The notes under the pieces were generated by a model. That model saw nothing but the letters and a program-made list of their open reading frames with translations, did not search any database and was not told the origin of the DNA. DNA of 22,386 nt, taken from the NCBI GenBank assembly GCA_003427395.1, contig BFEA01000066.1, forward strand, positions 3,095,241-3,117,626, written 5' to 3'. Source of the stretch: Chara braunii (Eukaryota; Streptophyta; Charophyceae; Charales; Characeae). The position numbers and the translations under genes are program-made. This document shows, piece by piece, positions 1-8,876 of the stretch (the stretch's first letter is position 1; every line of letters begins with the position of its first letter).

Positions 1-92
1 GCTGCCACAGCGACTTGTGCAAGGAGGTCTGCAGATGAGCCCGGAGGACGCAGTGGGCAAGAGAGGAGGAGTTAGCATAGCGATAGGTTAGA

Positions 93-108
93 GGCAGCCA
101 TAGCTGCC
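93..108. repeat. GGCAGC-CATA-GCTGCC inverted repeat, copy 1
   Basis: This is a perfect 6-bp stem with a CATA loop. The identical 16-mer occurs at 5957-5972 inside LTR2, and a one-base-pair variant occurs at 1481-1496 inside LTR1. This copy lies outside any LTR I can delimit. Confidence 0.7.
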
Positions 109-355
109 ATAGCTGTAGTTAGTAGTGAGTGTGTGTGTGTGTGCACGAGTGTTAGAGTGATGCGTGTTGGATATCCAGGGTGATCCAGTGTATGTGAACA
201 GTGAGATGTTTGGGCGCTGAAGTCGCCATAGCCAATTGAGAGTGAACTCGTATCTGAAGCCATATCTCTGAGTTTTGAGTGGGCGCATGTCGCCAGTATG
301 CTGCGTTACTGTTTACATGCATGAAAAGTGTGTTTGAGAATGAGTCTGATTGCAA

Positions 356-559
356 TGCCTGCATTGTTGTCAATAATGGCAATTACGAAATTATGATCAT
401 TTTCTGCTTCATGTCGCATCAAATCGGTTCTTTAAACTTCTTTTACTTCATTGCTGCTTGAATTGCTGATGAGGCACCGTTGGTTGTGGCAGCATCAAAG
501 CGGTGATATTTCTTCGTTGCTGCCTGCAGTGTTGTCAATAATGATAAGTACAAAATTAT
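356..559 (+). repeat. Pair of local direct repeats
   Basis: Two diverged copies of about 40 bp lie at 356-396 and 521-559. Both begin TGCCTGCA, share TGTTGTCAATAATG and end in an AAATTAT-type tail. They are spaced 165 bp apart. No function is evident. Confidence 0.5.
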
Positions 560-1207
560 TGCAATGAACCCAGGAGGAAAGCTCAACAATGTCGAAGTAC
601 AGAATGTCTCAGCGCAGTTTCAATGTCATCAATCATACATGTAATCAAGAGTCCAATGTCAAGTAACCAGAGAAGAGAGTGATGAGAGGGAGATTAGACT
701 GAGAGGGTGGAAGAGAAGTAACCATCAGCTTCAGCAGATAATCTCCCTCTTGGCCCACTCCTCCTTCGGGCATCTCCTACTCGCCACATTAACACACGCT
801 GACATCGAACAGATCTCAACATGGCGCACACAGCGCAGTGCAATGACTTGCTGGTTCCAGGTTGCCTGTAGCCTCTCTCTGACGAGGCTGTACCCTAGGT
901 AGGGACAGATTTGTAATTTTGTTTGGCTGAGAGCTAACCGAGAGACCTACCTGTAAGGAAAATTCGTGAGGGACATATTTGTAAATATAGGAAATATGGG
1001 CCCGGTACTAACTCAAATTTCCTACAGCTACCCTAACTGCAAATAGCAGACCCGGGCTACCCTTAGGACAGACAGGCCCAATGGGCCTACACTGATAGAT
1101 GGTCCTATAGCCTATAGCCGGGTAGGGAGAGGCCGTAGAGGCCGAAACAGAAACGGTACCGGTCGGTCAGTCGATCCGGTCTAGGTCGTGTCCAGGCTAG
1201 TTTAGGG

Positions 1208-1217
1208 TATAGATAGG
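1208..1217 (+). promoter_or_regulatory. Possible TATA element of LTR1
   Basis: TATAGATAGG lies in the first third of the LTR and is conserved at 5705-5714 in LTR2, although the flanks differ. It fits a TATA-like promoter element, but nothing else proves it. Confidence 0.35.
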
Positions 1218-1480
1218 ACGGGGACATCGGTCCTGGGCTTTTGGGGCAGTTAACACTTCGTGGTGGAAGTTGCTGTGCACACGGTATCAGGTCGTGGTTG
1301 CTGATTCCGGTGGTGGAGACGACAGACATAGCCAGACCTTCGGAGCGCTGACCAGACTGGGGTCAACGCTGTCCGCTCTGACTCTCTGGGAGACAAAGCG
1401 GTCTGGGCTATCAGAGGTCTGATGCGTTGGAGCACGTGGTGCACTGCTGACCCTCCTCAGGAGTAGGGTCCCAATGGTGA

Positions 1481-1496
1481 TGCAGCCATAGCTGCA
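1481..1496. repeat. TGCAGC-CATA-GCTGCA hairpin in LTR1
   Basis: This is a 6-bp stem with a CATA loop. The outermost pair is T-A here and G-C in the copies at 93-108 and 5957-5972. Such a covarying pair is what a conserved stem would show, although one pair is thin evidence. Confidence 0.6.
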
Positions 1497-1666
1497 TCTT
1501 CTCGGAGGATACCATCGTCTGGACTTCATCTTCATCAGGGACTGTTGGCGCTGAGCTTCTTCTTCATCATCTGGGTGGCGATTGGCTCTGGGAGCCTGTT
1601 TCATGTTGGTGCAGGCCAGTGAGTTGGATGTCAGGGTGGCGCTGGGTGTTACCTGGGGTTCTGGTG

Positions 1667-1676
1667 CTATTTTTAG
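1667..1676. promoter_or_regulatory. CTATTTTTAG (MEF2/N10 CArG-type) site in LTR1
   Basis: This is an exact match to CTA(A/T)4TAG, the known core bound by MEF2-type and some plant MADS-domain proteins. It is one of five such matches between 1,667 and 7,366. Binding is inferred only. Confidence 0.35.
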
Positions 1677-1768
1677 CTGCTCGGTGTGTGTGGGGTTGGG
1701 GCGCTACCCCTCTGAGGGTAGCGCAGCAGGGTTCTGAGGTTATTCAGTGAAAACGATGCTCTGAGTTT

Positions 1769-1774
1769 AATAAA
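1769..1774 (+). terminator. Possible polyadenylation signal in LTR1
   Basis: AATAAA sits in an A/T-rich stretch about 560 bp after the candidate TATA element and about 280 bp before the LTR end. This is a sensible place for the R-region signal. LTR2 has no exact counterpart. Confidence 0.35.
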
Positions 1775-2054
1775 CAGTTGTAATACTGTGTTCGAGTTGT
1801 CATCTCTTCATTGATTTCTGGTTGTGATTACTCGGCTGTCTTCTATGAATGATTGTTGGGACTTGTGTGGAGGGAATCCACTGTGTTGTGTATTCTGTCA
1901 CTTCGCTCCGCTGAGTCTTCCGCTGCGTTCCTTTGTTGGGCGGTGTGACACTCCACTACATCTCCCCTTCCTTCTGTGCATGTATGGGCGTGTACAGGAG
2001 TTCCTGTGAGTGAGCATTGATAAAATTTCAACGGACAATCTTGTTCATAACAGT

Positions 2055-2066
2055 TGGTATCAGAGC
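2055..2066 (+). promoter_or_regulatory. Primer-binding site of element A (tRNA-iMet type)
   Basis: TGGTATCAGAGC begins two bases after the LTR's terminal CA. Twelve bases match the usual plant retrotransposon primer-binding site, complementary to the 3' end of initiator-Met tRNA. This fixes the LTR/internal boundary and the element's orientation. Confidence 0.9.
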
Positions 2067-2261
2067 AGATCGAACCTAGACAGTGGCGAGATGATGGATT
2101 GAGGCAACCATCACTACCTGAGAGTTGACGTTGGGTTTCATGGTGGAATCACATCTTCAGTACTGCGCTCAGTAGGGTGTTGGTGAGGAGCGTGTGGAGG
2201 TTGGTATGACACAGAGATTGGTGGCGATTTAGTGCTCAGTGGCCTGGGAGGCATTGAGGGG

Positions 2262-2271
2262 CTATTTTTAG
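2262..2271. promoter_or_regulatory. CTATTTTTAG site in leader A
   Basis: This match to CTA(A/T)4TAG lies within a perfect inverted repeat GGGCTA-TTTT-TAGCCC (2260-2273). Element B has a counterpart in its leader at 6811-6820, about the same distance from its primer-binding site as far as diverged sequence allows. Confidence 0.35.
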
Positions 2272-2459
2272 CCCAGGCGTTGACTCTGCTAGTGGCGAGA
2301 TACCTGTGGGTATGTCGAGTTTCAGATTCTGAGCTGGATTCAGTGAATCTGAGTAGTGGGGATTAATCGCCATATCGAAAGCTTTAGTATCACCAAGTTT
2401 CAGGAGATTTTGAACGTGGGAGCACCAGGAACAGTGAATGGAAGAAACTGGCGAGATGG

Positions 2460-2634
2460 CAGTCATAGCCAGTTCAGCTTCTTCTTCAAGTGTTTTGCCC
2501 TAAAGTAAGTGTGTTCCTTACTCAAGTCTCTGTGGCGAGTCTGATAGTGGCAGCCATAGCCAGTTCAGCCAAGTGTTTTTCCCTAAAGTAAGTGTGTTCC
2601 TTACTCAAGTCTATGTAGCGAGTCTGATAGTTAT
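2460..2634 (+). repeat. Tandem duplication in leader A
   Basis: Two units, 2460-2550 and 2551-2634, each run from CAG(T/C)CATAGCCAGTTCAGC to GCGAGTCTGATAG. They differ by a few substitutions and a short insertion of CTTCTT type in the first unit. Each carries CCCTAAAGTAAGTGTGTTCC, so a possible splice donor (GT at 2505 and 2588) is duplicated. Confidence 0.85.
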
Positions 2635-3450
2635 AATTAGACTGGGGGAAGTGAAATTATATGTCAGTAGTCAGTGACAGTTGGAAATCGCACTGCCTGA
2701 CTGCCACATCTATTTCTCCTACCTATCTACTTTGACTTCTACTGACTTTGTTTGACCCCCTCTCTGTCTCAAATTGCATCTCTGACGGTTTTACAGTATT
2801 GCGATTCAGCCCACCCTGGGAATTGGATAATTCAGGGCCTATTAGTCAGTGATAATGGGACAGCTAGGGTTTGTCATATCTTAGGTTCTGTCCGTCAGAA
2901 TTTCAGTCTGTCAGTCACCCTGAAATCGCAATTCAGTATTGAGTCAGTGTCTAAAAGTGTTATACTGGAATTGATGTTTTGAGTCAGATACAGTAATATT
3001 TGTACTTCACCTCACCCATGGTGGGGCATACAGGGTCCTACAGTGCCAGTGTCAGTGGTAGGAGTCTAAAAATAGCTTCATCAGTAATTCGCTGCATCTT
3101 GGTTGATTACTGGGTTGTGTCGATCGCTACTGACTCTCTGCATTATTCTAACCCTTCTACTTACAGTCCAAGGTCGCGTCCTGTCTAATTATCTGAGAAC
3201 GATTCTAGGGTTATTGCACTCAAATGAGGGTCTGGGCTGTGAATGAAAAATCGCAAGTTGATTTTATCTGGGATTGCCCTAAACTGACCCAGAACAACCC
3301 TCAGCGGCCTACAGAGGCTGAGCGCTCTTCTGACTATCACACCACGTCTCTTTTCATCAGGTGGCAGTGATTGCATCTGTGTTTGTGGGTAATCTTAATC
3401 TCTGTTGACCTTGTCTCTGTGTGTCTCCATTTATCAGACTGTGTGAGTGA

Positions 3451-5016
3451 TTAAGAAAGGCTGACGCTAAGACGAAGGTTGAGGAAGGGGAACCTTCTGC
3501 TCACCCTCCTCCACTTCCTCCCTCGCCCTTGGAGCAGGCCCTGCTTGAAGCGGAGGAAAACCGCAGAAAGGCAGAGGCCCATGTTCAACGGTTAAAAAGG
3601 GAGATGAAGGAAGTTGAGGAGGCCAGCCGGAAGGAGGACAGGAGACGAAAGTTACGTAAAGAGGTTAAGAAAGTTGTTACGAGTGATACTTCCAGTTAGT
3701 ATAGTAAAGATACTGCTGAGTTGGTGCTGTTAACAGACACCCTCAACAGGTCTTACTTTTCTAATTGGGATCAACGGATTCTCGCTGTAGAGAATCAATG
3801 CTCTGCCATCGACGGCAAGGTCGATAAGTTGACAGCAAGCCTTGATTCCCTGACAGCAAGTGTCAACAAAATTTTGCAGCATCTGCAACTCCCTGTGTCT
3901 CCTCCCCAACCTCTTCAACCTGTCCCAACATCAGTTTCACCATCCCACAGTCGTCCAGCTTCCCCTGTTGGTTCCCATGTGTCCACTACCTCTGTTCCCT
4001 CTGGCACATCTGATCAGCGGCAGCCCAAGCTGACGCCACCTCCTATGTACTCTGGGGAAGACCCCAAGGTGGATGTTTCAGATTGGGTTACCGTTATGCA
4101 GGCGTACCTGGGCAGCTTCGTTTGTCCAGAGATGACAAAGGTAGGGACTATTCTGGGTCGTCTGGAGAGGACTGCACTTAAGTGGTGCACATCCTCTGCA
4201 GCGAAACAGAATCTGCCCATGGACAAATGGGCGCAGCAGTTGAAGGTGGCGGGGTTGCTGCAGGCCCTGCGAGACCGGTTTGCAGACATTAAACAAACCC
4301 GAAAAGCAGCTGATAAGATACTGCTGTTGGGTTCACGTAGGTTTGAGGGTTCCCTGTCCAAGCTCTACAGTCTGTTTGAGAGCTTGATTGCTACACCCGG
4401 TCTGGAGATGAGTGAGTCTGACCAGCTCACTCACTTCCTGCGCGCAGCGCCTCCAGACTACCCAATTGCTTTGTACTCTCAGGGCCACAAGGACTGGAGG
4501 TCCTTTGGCAAAGCGGCCCTGGACCTGGAGTCTCGGCTCAAGGTTCAGGAACCTTCTGATGGAAGGAGGAGGCCCTCTTCCAAGGGACAGCGTAGGAAGA
4601 AGGGTGCTCTGCTGGCTGCTGATGTAGGATCCGATTCTGATGCATCTCAGCGTGGCAGTCCTCCATCCGAGACTGCATCAGTATCAGCAGTGGAGCCAGT
4701 CGTTCTTGCCCTGGCTGAGAACCTTGCTGCCATGTTCGAAGTGAAGATGGGAAACAAGAGCAGCAAGAACTCAGCGAGTCAAAAGGGGAAAGGGAAGGGA
4801 CGTGCCACTTCCCCTCAGGCCCAGAGACCTAACTTACCATGAGACGTCCATTGGCCAGTCAACCCCATGGATCCTTCCACCCTTCACTGGAGAGCGCTCA
4901 GGATCCGAGAGGGGCAATGGCAGAGGAGGAGGGACCGTGAGATTTGTTTTTGTTGCGAGGGGGACCACTTTCTGAAAGACTGCCCCCATATGCCTCACAA
5001 ACCTGGTTCTAGTTAA
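3451..5016 (+). pseudogene. gag: gag of element A, broken by nonsense codons
   Basis: This is the capsid/nucleocapsid polyprotein that would package the element's RNA in the cytoplasm. The frame has a proline-rich then highly charged, coiled-coil-like N-terminus (3,460-3,690). A TAG at 3697-3699 follows, then 373 open codons with a capsid-type core near 4,020-4,560 (DVSDWVTVMQAYLGSFVCPE, LLQALRDRFAD). A TGA at 4840-4842 follows, and the same frame continues to a zinc knuckle at about 4,945-4,983 (CFCCEGDHFLKDC). The knuckle spacing is C-x2-C-x3-H-x4-C, one residue shorter than the usual CX2CX4HX4C. The start is lost: a TGA (3448-3450) sits where element B has ATG-Ser-Asp. The frame ends at TAA 5014-5016, beside a slippery heptamer. 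The core resembles B's gag (SYFSNWDQR against SHFTNWDDR). Family assignment is confident; the gene is dead. Confidence 0.8.
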
Positions 5017-5462
5017 AAAAACTAGACCAGCAGAGGGAAGTGGAGCTAGCAGCTCCCTCCACCTGTGCTAATTCAAATTCTGATGAGTCTGAATCTGCAT
5101 CTACCCTCGCTGACTCTGTTGGAGTTGCTGCGTCGGGTTCCTTCACTTACATGGACCCTAGCCTTGATGAGACGTGGCAGGAAGATGACTGTCGGACTTT
5201 TGCTGATCTTTTCGTGTCTTTGCAGGAAAAGAAGCAACATAAATCAGACCTCATCTTGCTGCGACCTTCCATCTTGGGAGCCAAGATCAAAGGCCTACTA
5301 GACTGTGGGGCCACGCGGAACTTCATCTCCCCCAAGGCTGTCAGCAAGCTGCACTTGGATGGGAGATTGGTGAAGTTGCAGCAGCCACCGGAAGTCCGTA
5401 TTGGGGACTCATCCACAGTTCAGATTACTACTGCTGTCAAGAACCTTGCAATGACTTGCTGA
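5013..5462 (+). pseudogene. Start of pol with retropepsin domain, element A, truncated
   Basis: This would be the aspartic protease that cuts the Gag-Pol polyprotein. The frame is -1 relative to gag. A Ser/Asp/Glu-rich linker runs to about 5,260, followed by LLRPSILGAKIKGLLDCGAT and RNFISPKAVSKLHLDGRLV. The active-site triad is Asp-Cys-Gly at 5301-5309 (Ser or Thr is usual at the middle position). The family normally continues for about 60 more residues and then into RT. Here element-A sequence stops at 5446, and the last five codons and stop come from LTR2. No RT, RNase H or integrase follows. The domain call is firm; the truncation is seen directly. Confidence 0.8.
5016..5022 (+). promoter_or_regulatory. 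Possible -1 frameshift heptamer between gag and pol of element A
   Basis: In the gag frame the sequence reads as A_AAA_AAC, followed at once by TAG (5023-5025). A -1 slip leads straight into the retropepsin frame, which opens at 5013. A-AAA-AAC is a classic eukaryotic -1 slippery site. In this copy the codon before it (5014-5016) is TAA, so the site cannot be reached now unless that stop is a later mutation. No downstream pseudoknot was established. Confidence 0.4.
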
Positions 5463-6425
5463 TTCTGACTGTCGAGATTGACTGCGAGGCTGTACACTAA
5501 CCGGTAGGGTTAGATTCGTAATTTTGTTTGGCTGAGGGCTAACCGAGAGACCTACCTGTGAGGAAATTCGTGAGGGACATATCTGTAAATATGGGAAAAT
5601 ATAGGCCCAACACTGATCCGAATTCCTACAGCTACCCTAGCTGCGCATCGCAGGCCCGGGCTACCCTAGGACATCAGTCAGTCCGGTCTAGGTCTAGTGT
5701 AGTCTATAGATAGGTTAGGCCCATCGGTTCAAGACTTTTGGCAGTTCATTTCTCGCGAAGCAGCGTTGGAGAAGCCAAGCAAGTTGGTGGCGGTGTTTGT
5801 CTGCAGGCAGCATCCTGAGACCTCGCCGTTGACAGCAGCCATAGCCGGCCCAGTCTGAGCCTGCCATGACTGGGGCATCCTCAGCGCATCTACCCCTGGG
5901 GTATTTGCGTCTGGTCGGGCTACATCGAGGCTCTACACTGTGTACTCGTGGGTGGTGGCAGCCATAGCTGCCTGTTCCTTCGTCAGAGTTGTCCATCGAC
6001 ACTAAAGACTTCATCGCAGGACCTGTTCTTCATCAGGGTGGTTGGCGCTGGCCTCTGGGAGGCCATTCTGATGGGCGCTACTAACTGGGTGTAGGATAGA
6101 GAGTGGGGTGTGAGTCCTGAGGGTGGCGAGATACTGGAACAAACTTTGTTACGATAATTGTTTGAGTTGGCTCATCATCAGTGCAGTTTCAATTGTTATC
6201 CTCGCAGGTGCTACTTGTGATTGGTTGTTGGGAGTTTGTCAGAGAGAGAGAAACACTGTGTGTCTTCTCCCCATCTGTGCATAGCTGTTTTCCGCTGCCT
6301 ACTTCGATCTATGTGCAGTGTGGACTTTATCTCCTCTCCCCCTTCTCTTATTCATGTATGGGCGTGTATGAGATTGTCTGTGTGTGAGTGGCGGTAAAAA
6401 TCGTCAGACAACCAAGTTCATAACA
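5447..6425 (+). repeat. LTR2: 5' LTR of gypsy-like element B
   Basis: This LTR begins TGCAATGACTTGCTG and ends GTTCATAACA, and a primer-binding site follows after two bases. Its ends match LTR1, but its interior is highly diverged. No polypurine tract precedes it, as would be expected if it were the 3' LTR of element A. It is better read as the 5' LTR of element B inserted into A's protease region. It contains a TATAGATAGG (5705-5714), the hairpin at 5957-5972 and another GCCATAGC at 5838-5845. The 5-bp duplication would be AACCT (5442-5446), but B's other end is lost, so it cannot be confirmed. Confidence 0.85.
5957..5972. repeat. GGCAGC-CATA-GCTGCC inverted repeat, LTR2 copy
   Basis: This copy is identical over 16 bases to the one at 93-108. 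The immediate flanks are unrelated, so the short hairpin itself is what is shared. Confidence 0.7.
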
Positions 6426-6427
6426 GT

Positions 6428-6439
6428 TGGTATCGGAGC
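6428..6439 (+). promoter_or_regulatory. Primer-binding site of element B (one base variant)
   Basis: TGGTATCGGAGC begins two bases after LTR2. It matches element A's site except for G in place of A at its eighth base. Its position and the 11 of 12 match make it a primer-binding site. The variant base may be decay or a different primer tRNA. Confidence 0.85.
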
Positions 6440-7967
6440 AGGATTGGAATTGGAACACTGAGGGTTGAGCGCACTGAGGCATCTTCTTCATCTAGCGATA
6501 TACTGGCGAGAGCTTCATGGCGATTCATCTTCCCCAGTACTGAGTGAGCAGGGAAGAAGACTTTCCGCGGTGGATTCAAGTGTTCGGTGCTTGCACTGAG
6601 CAAGCGCACTGAGCCTGTCAGGGCGCTTGCCAGGAAGTGGCAAGTTCAGGGCTAATTCGCGATAGCCAACCCTGAGGGTATGCGAATTACCCCAGAGTGG
6701 CGAATTACCCCTGAGGACATCAGGGAATCCTGTGCGGCATCATCCCTGGTTAGCGCTGGTAGAGATTGACACGGTATATCAATCTCCAGAAGAAATAACC
6801 CCATCTGGGGCTATTTTTAGCATCAGCGGCTACCGGGCATTGTGGCAAGATAATTTGGTGTTGGCATACTGGGCACCACAGGACCAGATCCAGTGCATCT
6901 GGATTGAGGGAGTGCAGCGCTACAGGATCCTGAGAAGGATCAACAAGTTTGAAGCATTTCTGTGCGTGGGATTGTCAAGAGGAATATCTGGAAGATATTG
7001 GCGAGATAAGGGTCACCATCTGCCATAGCCAGATCTTCATCAACACCTGCAAGATTCTCTGAAAGTGAGTCCGTTCCATGCACTTACCTGCATAGCGATC
7101 CAGATAGGATTATATTAGTCAATTATGATGGTCTATCTGTCTGTCAGTGACTGGATGTGAAAATCACAGATTGCATGACAGCCATAGCCATCTCTCCCCT
7201 ACCTCTCTCTGCTCATTCCTAACCCTCTGTTGACTCTTTCTGATCCAAAATTGTTCTATGAATGCTATACTGCATTGTGATTGATCTGGGATACTCAAAC
7301 TGTGTATTCTGTACTGGAAAGGTAGTGATACTGTGAATTGCAGTTTTGCGCCGAGTCTATTTATAGCCTGTGCTAACTAGGGTCAGTCAAACTTCAATTC
7401 TGTCCGTCAGAATTCCATCCTGTCAGTCCCCAGTGAATCGCAATCCAAAAATAGACACTACTGCAGAATCGCAGGATTGGATTGACAGTATTTCCCTGGA
7501 TACAGTGACTACTGTACTTCGCCATACCCCAGGTTATGGCCGCCAGAGTCATCAGGGTCTAAATTGGAGTCTGAGCTAGGTTTTATGGTGTCTGTCTGAA
7601 TCGCTTGTTATGGTTGATCTCTCTTGTCAGTACTAACCATCTTCTATCATTCTCACTGATGGCACTTGTTTTCTAGTGGACTCTGGAAATCTAGTGGGTC
7701 TTTGGAAGAGTATTGGAGGGACTTTACTAACTCCAGTGTGGTGCAGGGTCAGTAAAAGGAAATCGTGTGCATGATTTTGCTGGACGTACAGTCTGTCTGA
7801 CACCTGACCCCAGAGACACCCTTCCAACCGAAACCGCTGATTGCCCATTCACCCGCCTATCCCAGCGTCTGAGTTTTGCAGCGATTCCAGGGTGTCTGGA
7901 GGAATCTGCATATCGCTGCATACTCTGGTTGCTGTATTTTATTTTTGGTTATTTTCTTTTAAGGGAA
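6440..7967 (+). other. Untranslated leader of element B
   Basis: This leader of about 1.5 kb has no supported gene and resembles leader A in layout. It has CTA(A/T)4TAG sites at 6811-6820 and 7357-7366, and GCCATAGC at 7022 and 7181. A donor-like GAAAGTGAGT (GT at 7065) matches the place of CTAAAGTAAGT in A. A T-rich tract ending AAG (7963) lies four bases before the gag ATG and could be a splice acceptor. An intron of about 0.9 kb is a hypothesis. Confidence 0.45.
6811..6820. promoter_or_regulatory. CTATTTTTAG site in leader B
   Basis: This matches CTA(A/T)4TAG and sits in GGGGCTATTTTTAGC, the same core as leader A at 2262-2271. A further CTATTTATAG lies at 7357-7366. Confidence 0.35.
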
Positions 7968-8870
7968 ATGTCTGACCAGGGGGCTCAGCAGCAGCCACAG
8001 GTGGAAGTGGTGATGAAGGTGGAAGGTCAACAACCTTCAACCTCCACTCCTCCTTCTCCACCTCTGACTGCTACTCATCAAGAAAAAAAGGAGTTGCAAG
8101 AGCAGTTGCGGTGGCAACAGGACCGGCTTGCAGAGTTGGAACGTCAGGAGGCAGCTGAGCTAGAGGCTGCAACAGATTATTCCTGAAGGGAATATATTTT
8201 GCAGCAGGTACACAAGGTGCTCTCAGATGATCGTTGTGCACAGGTGACTAAGCACCTGGCAGAGATGATCATTCTGGAGCACAAGATCACCAGTTCCCAC
8301 TTCACGAACTGGGATGATCGTTTTGATCGTTTGGAGCGTCGGGTTGACAACCTGGCCGCTCAGCAGTCTAAGATTCTGGATGCGATTCAGAACTTGACTG
8401 CTCAGTTGTCAGCCACCAAGCTGATTGCTCCTCAGCTCCCTCTGATAAAACCCAAACCTTCTCCTCCTTCTACCCCTCCTTCATGTCCCCCTGGATCAGT
8501 GCATTCTTCCCAGACACCACCTCAGTCCCAAAGAGCCTCAGGCAAAGCCACCTATGCTGCTGTTACTGCAGGAGATCAAAGAGGTCCCAAGATCCCTGCA
8601 CCCAACAAGTTCAGGGGTGATGACCCCAAGACCGATGTTGGGGATTGGGCTGCAGGGACCAGAGCCTACTTGAGGGGCTTTGTTTGCCCAGAACAGACCA
8701 AGGTGGCAACCGTTCTTGGACTGCTGGAGGGGCCTGCACAAAAGTGGGCTACTTCAACCTCCAGCAATCTGCAACAAACTATGGAGGACTGGGCTTTGGG
8801 ACTGGGAGTGGACAGGCTTCTGCAGGCCTTGGAATACCGCTTTGCAGACAAGGAGCGGGCAATGAAGGGA
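7968..8870 (+). pseudogene. gag: gag of element B, one nonsense codon, 3' truncated
   Basis: This is the structural polyprotein of element B. It starts at ATG 7968 (MSDQGAQQQPQVEVVMKVEG) and has a Pro/Ser/Thr segment and a Gln/Glu/Leu-rich coiled-coil-like stretch to about 8,180. An in-frame TGA lies at 8184-8186. The frame then runs through SSHFTNWDDRFDRLERRVDN, a proline-rich linker, and a capsid-type core (TDVGDWAAGTRAYLRGFVCP, LLQALEYRFADKERAMK). Native gag sequence ends near 8870, where minus-strand RNase H sequence of element C begins; the last residues before 8,939 are antisense to that. The nucleocapsid zinc knuckle, protease and RT are missing. The nonsense codon falls in the same linker as the TAG of element A's gag, though not at an aligned residue. 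Confidence 0.8.
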
Positions 8871-8876
8871 AGTAAC

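Larger units (their letters stand above)
1..838. other. Non-coding flank left of element A
   Basis: I see no convincing gene here; the short open frames have no recognisable domain. The stretch holds a (GT)7 run at 129-142 and a local repeat of about 40 bp (356-396 and 521-559, sharing TGTTGTCAATAATG). It also has three copies of the octamer GCCATAGC (97, 106, 225), one of them inside a hairpin at 93-108. The same octamer and hairpin recur in the LTRs and leaders downstream, so part of this flank may be an old fragment of a related element. No polypurine tract is visible before 839. Confidence 0.5.
839..2052 (+). repeat. LTR1: 5' LTR of gypsy-like element A
   Basis: This LTR of about 1.2 kb begins TGCAATGACTTGCTG and ends GTTCATAACA, so it has TG...CA ends. 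It is followed after two bases by a primer-binding site. LTR2 (5447-6425) has the same ends and shares blocks such as GCTAACCGAGAGACCTACCT and GTGAGGGACATAT. The middles are strongly diverged and the lengths differ (1,214 versus 979 bp). The two are therefore related but not a matching pair from one recent insertion. A hairpin (1481-1496), a CTATTTTTAG site (1667-1676) and an AATAAA (1769-1774) lie inside. The five bases to the left, CGCAG (834-838), would be the target duplication, but the partner cannot be checked. Confidence 0.85.
2067..3450 (+). other. Untranslated leader of element A
   Basis: About 1.4 kb lies between the primer-binding site and the gag frame, with no supported gene. It holds CTA(A/T)4TAG sites at 2262-2271 (inside GGGCTA-TTTT-TAGCCC) and 3066-3075. 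It also holds a tandem duplication (2460-2634) that carries a GTAAGT donor-like site in each unit. A pyrimidine-rich stretch ending ATCAG (3437) just before gag could be an acceptor. Element B has a leader of similar layout, so a spliced leader is possible but only inferred. Confidence 0.5.
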
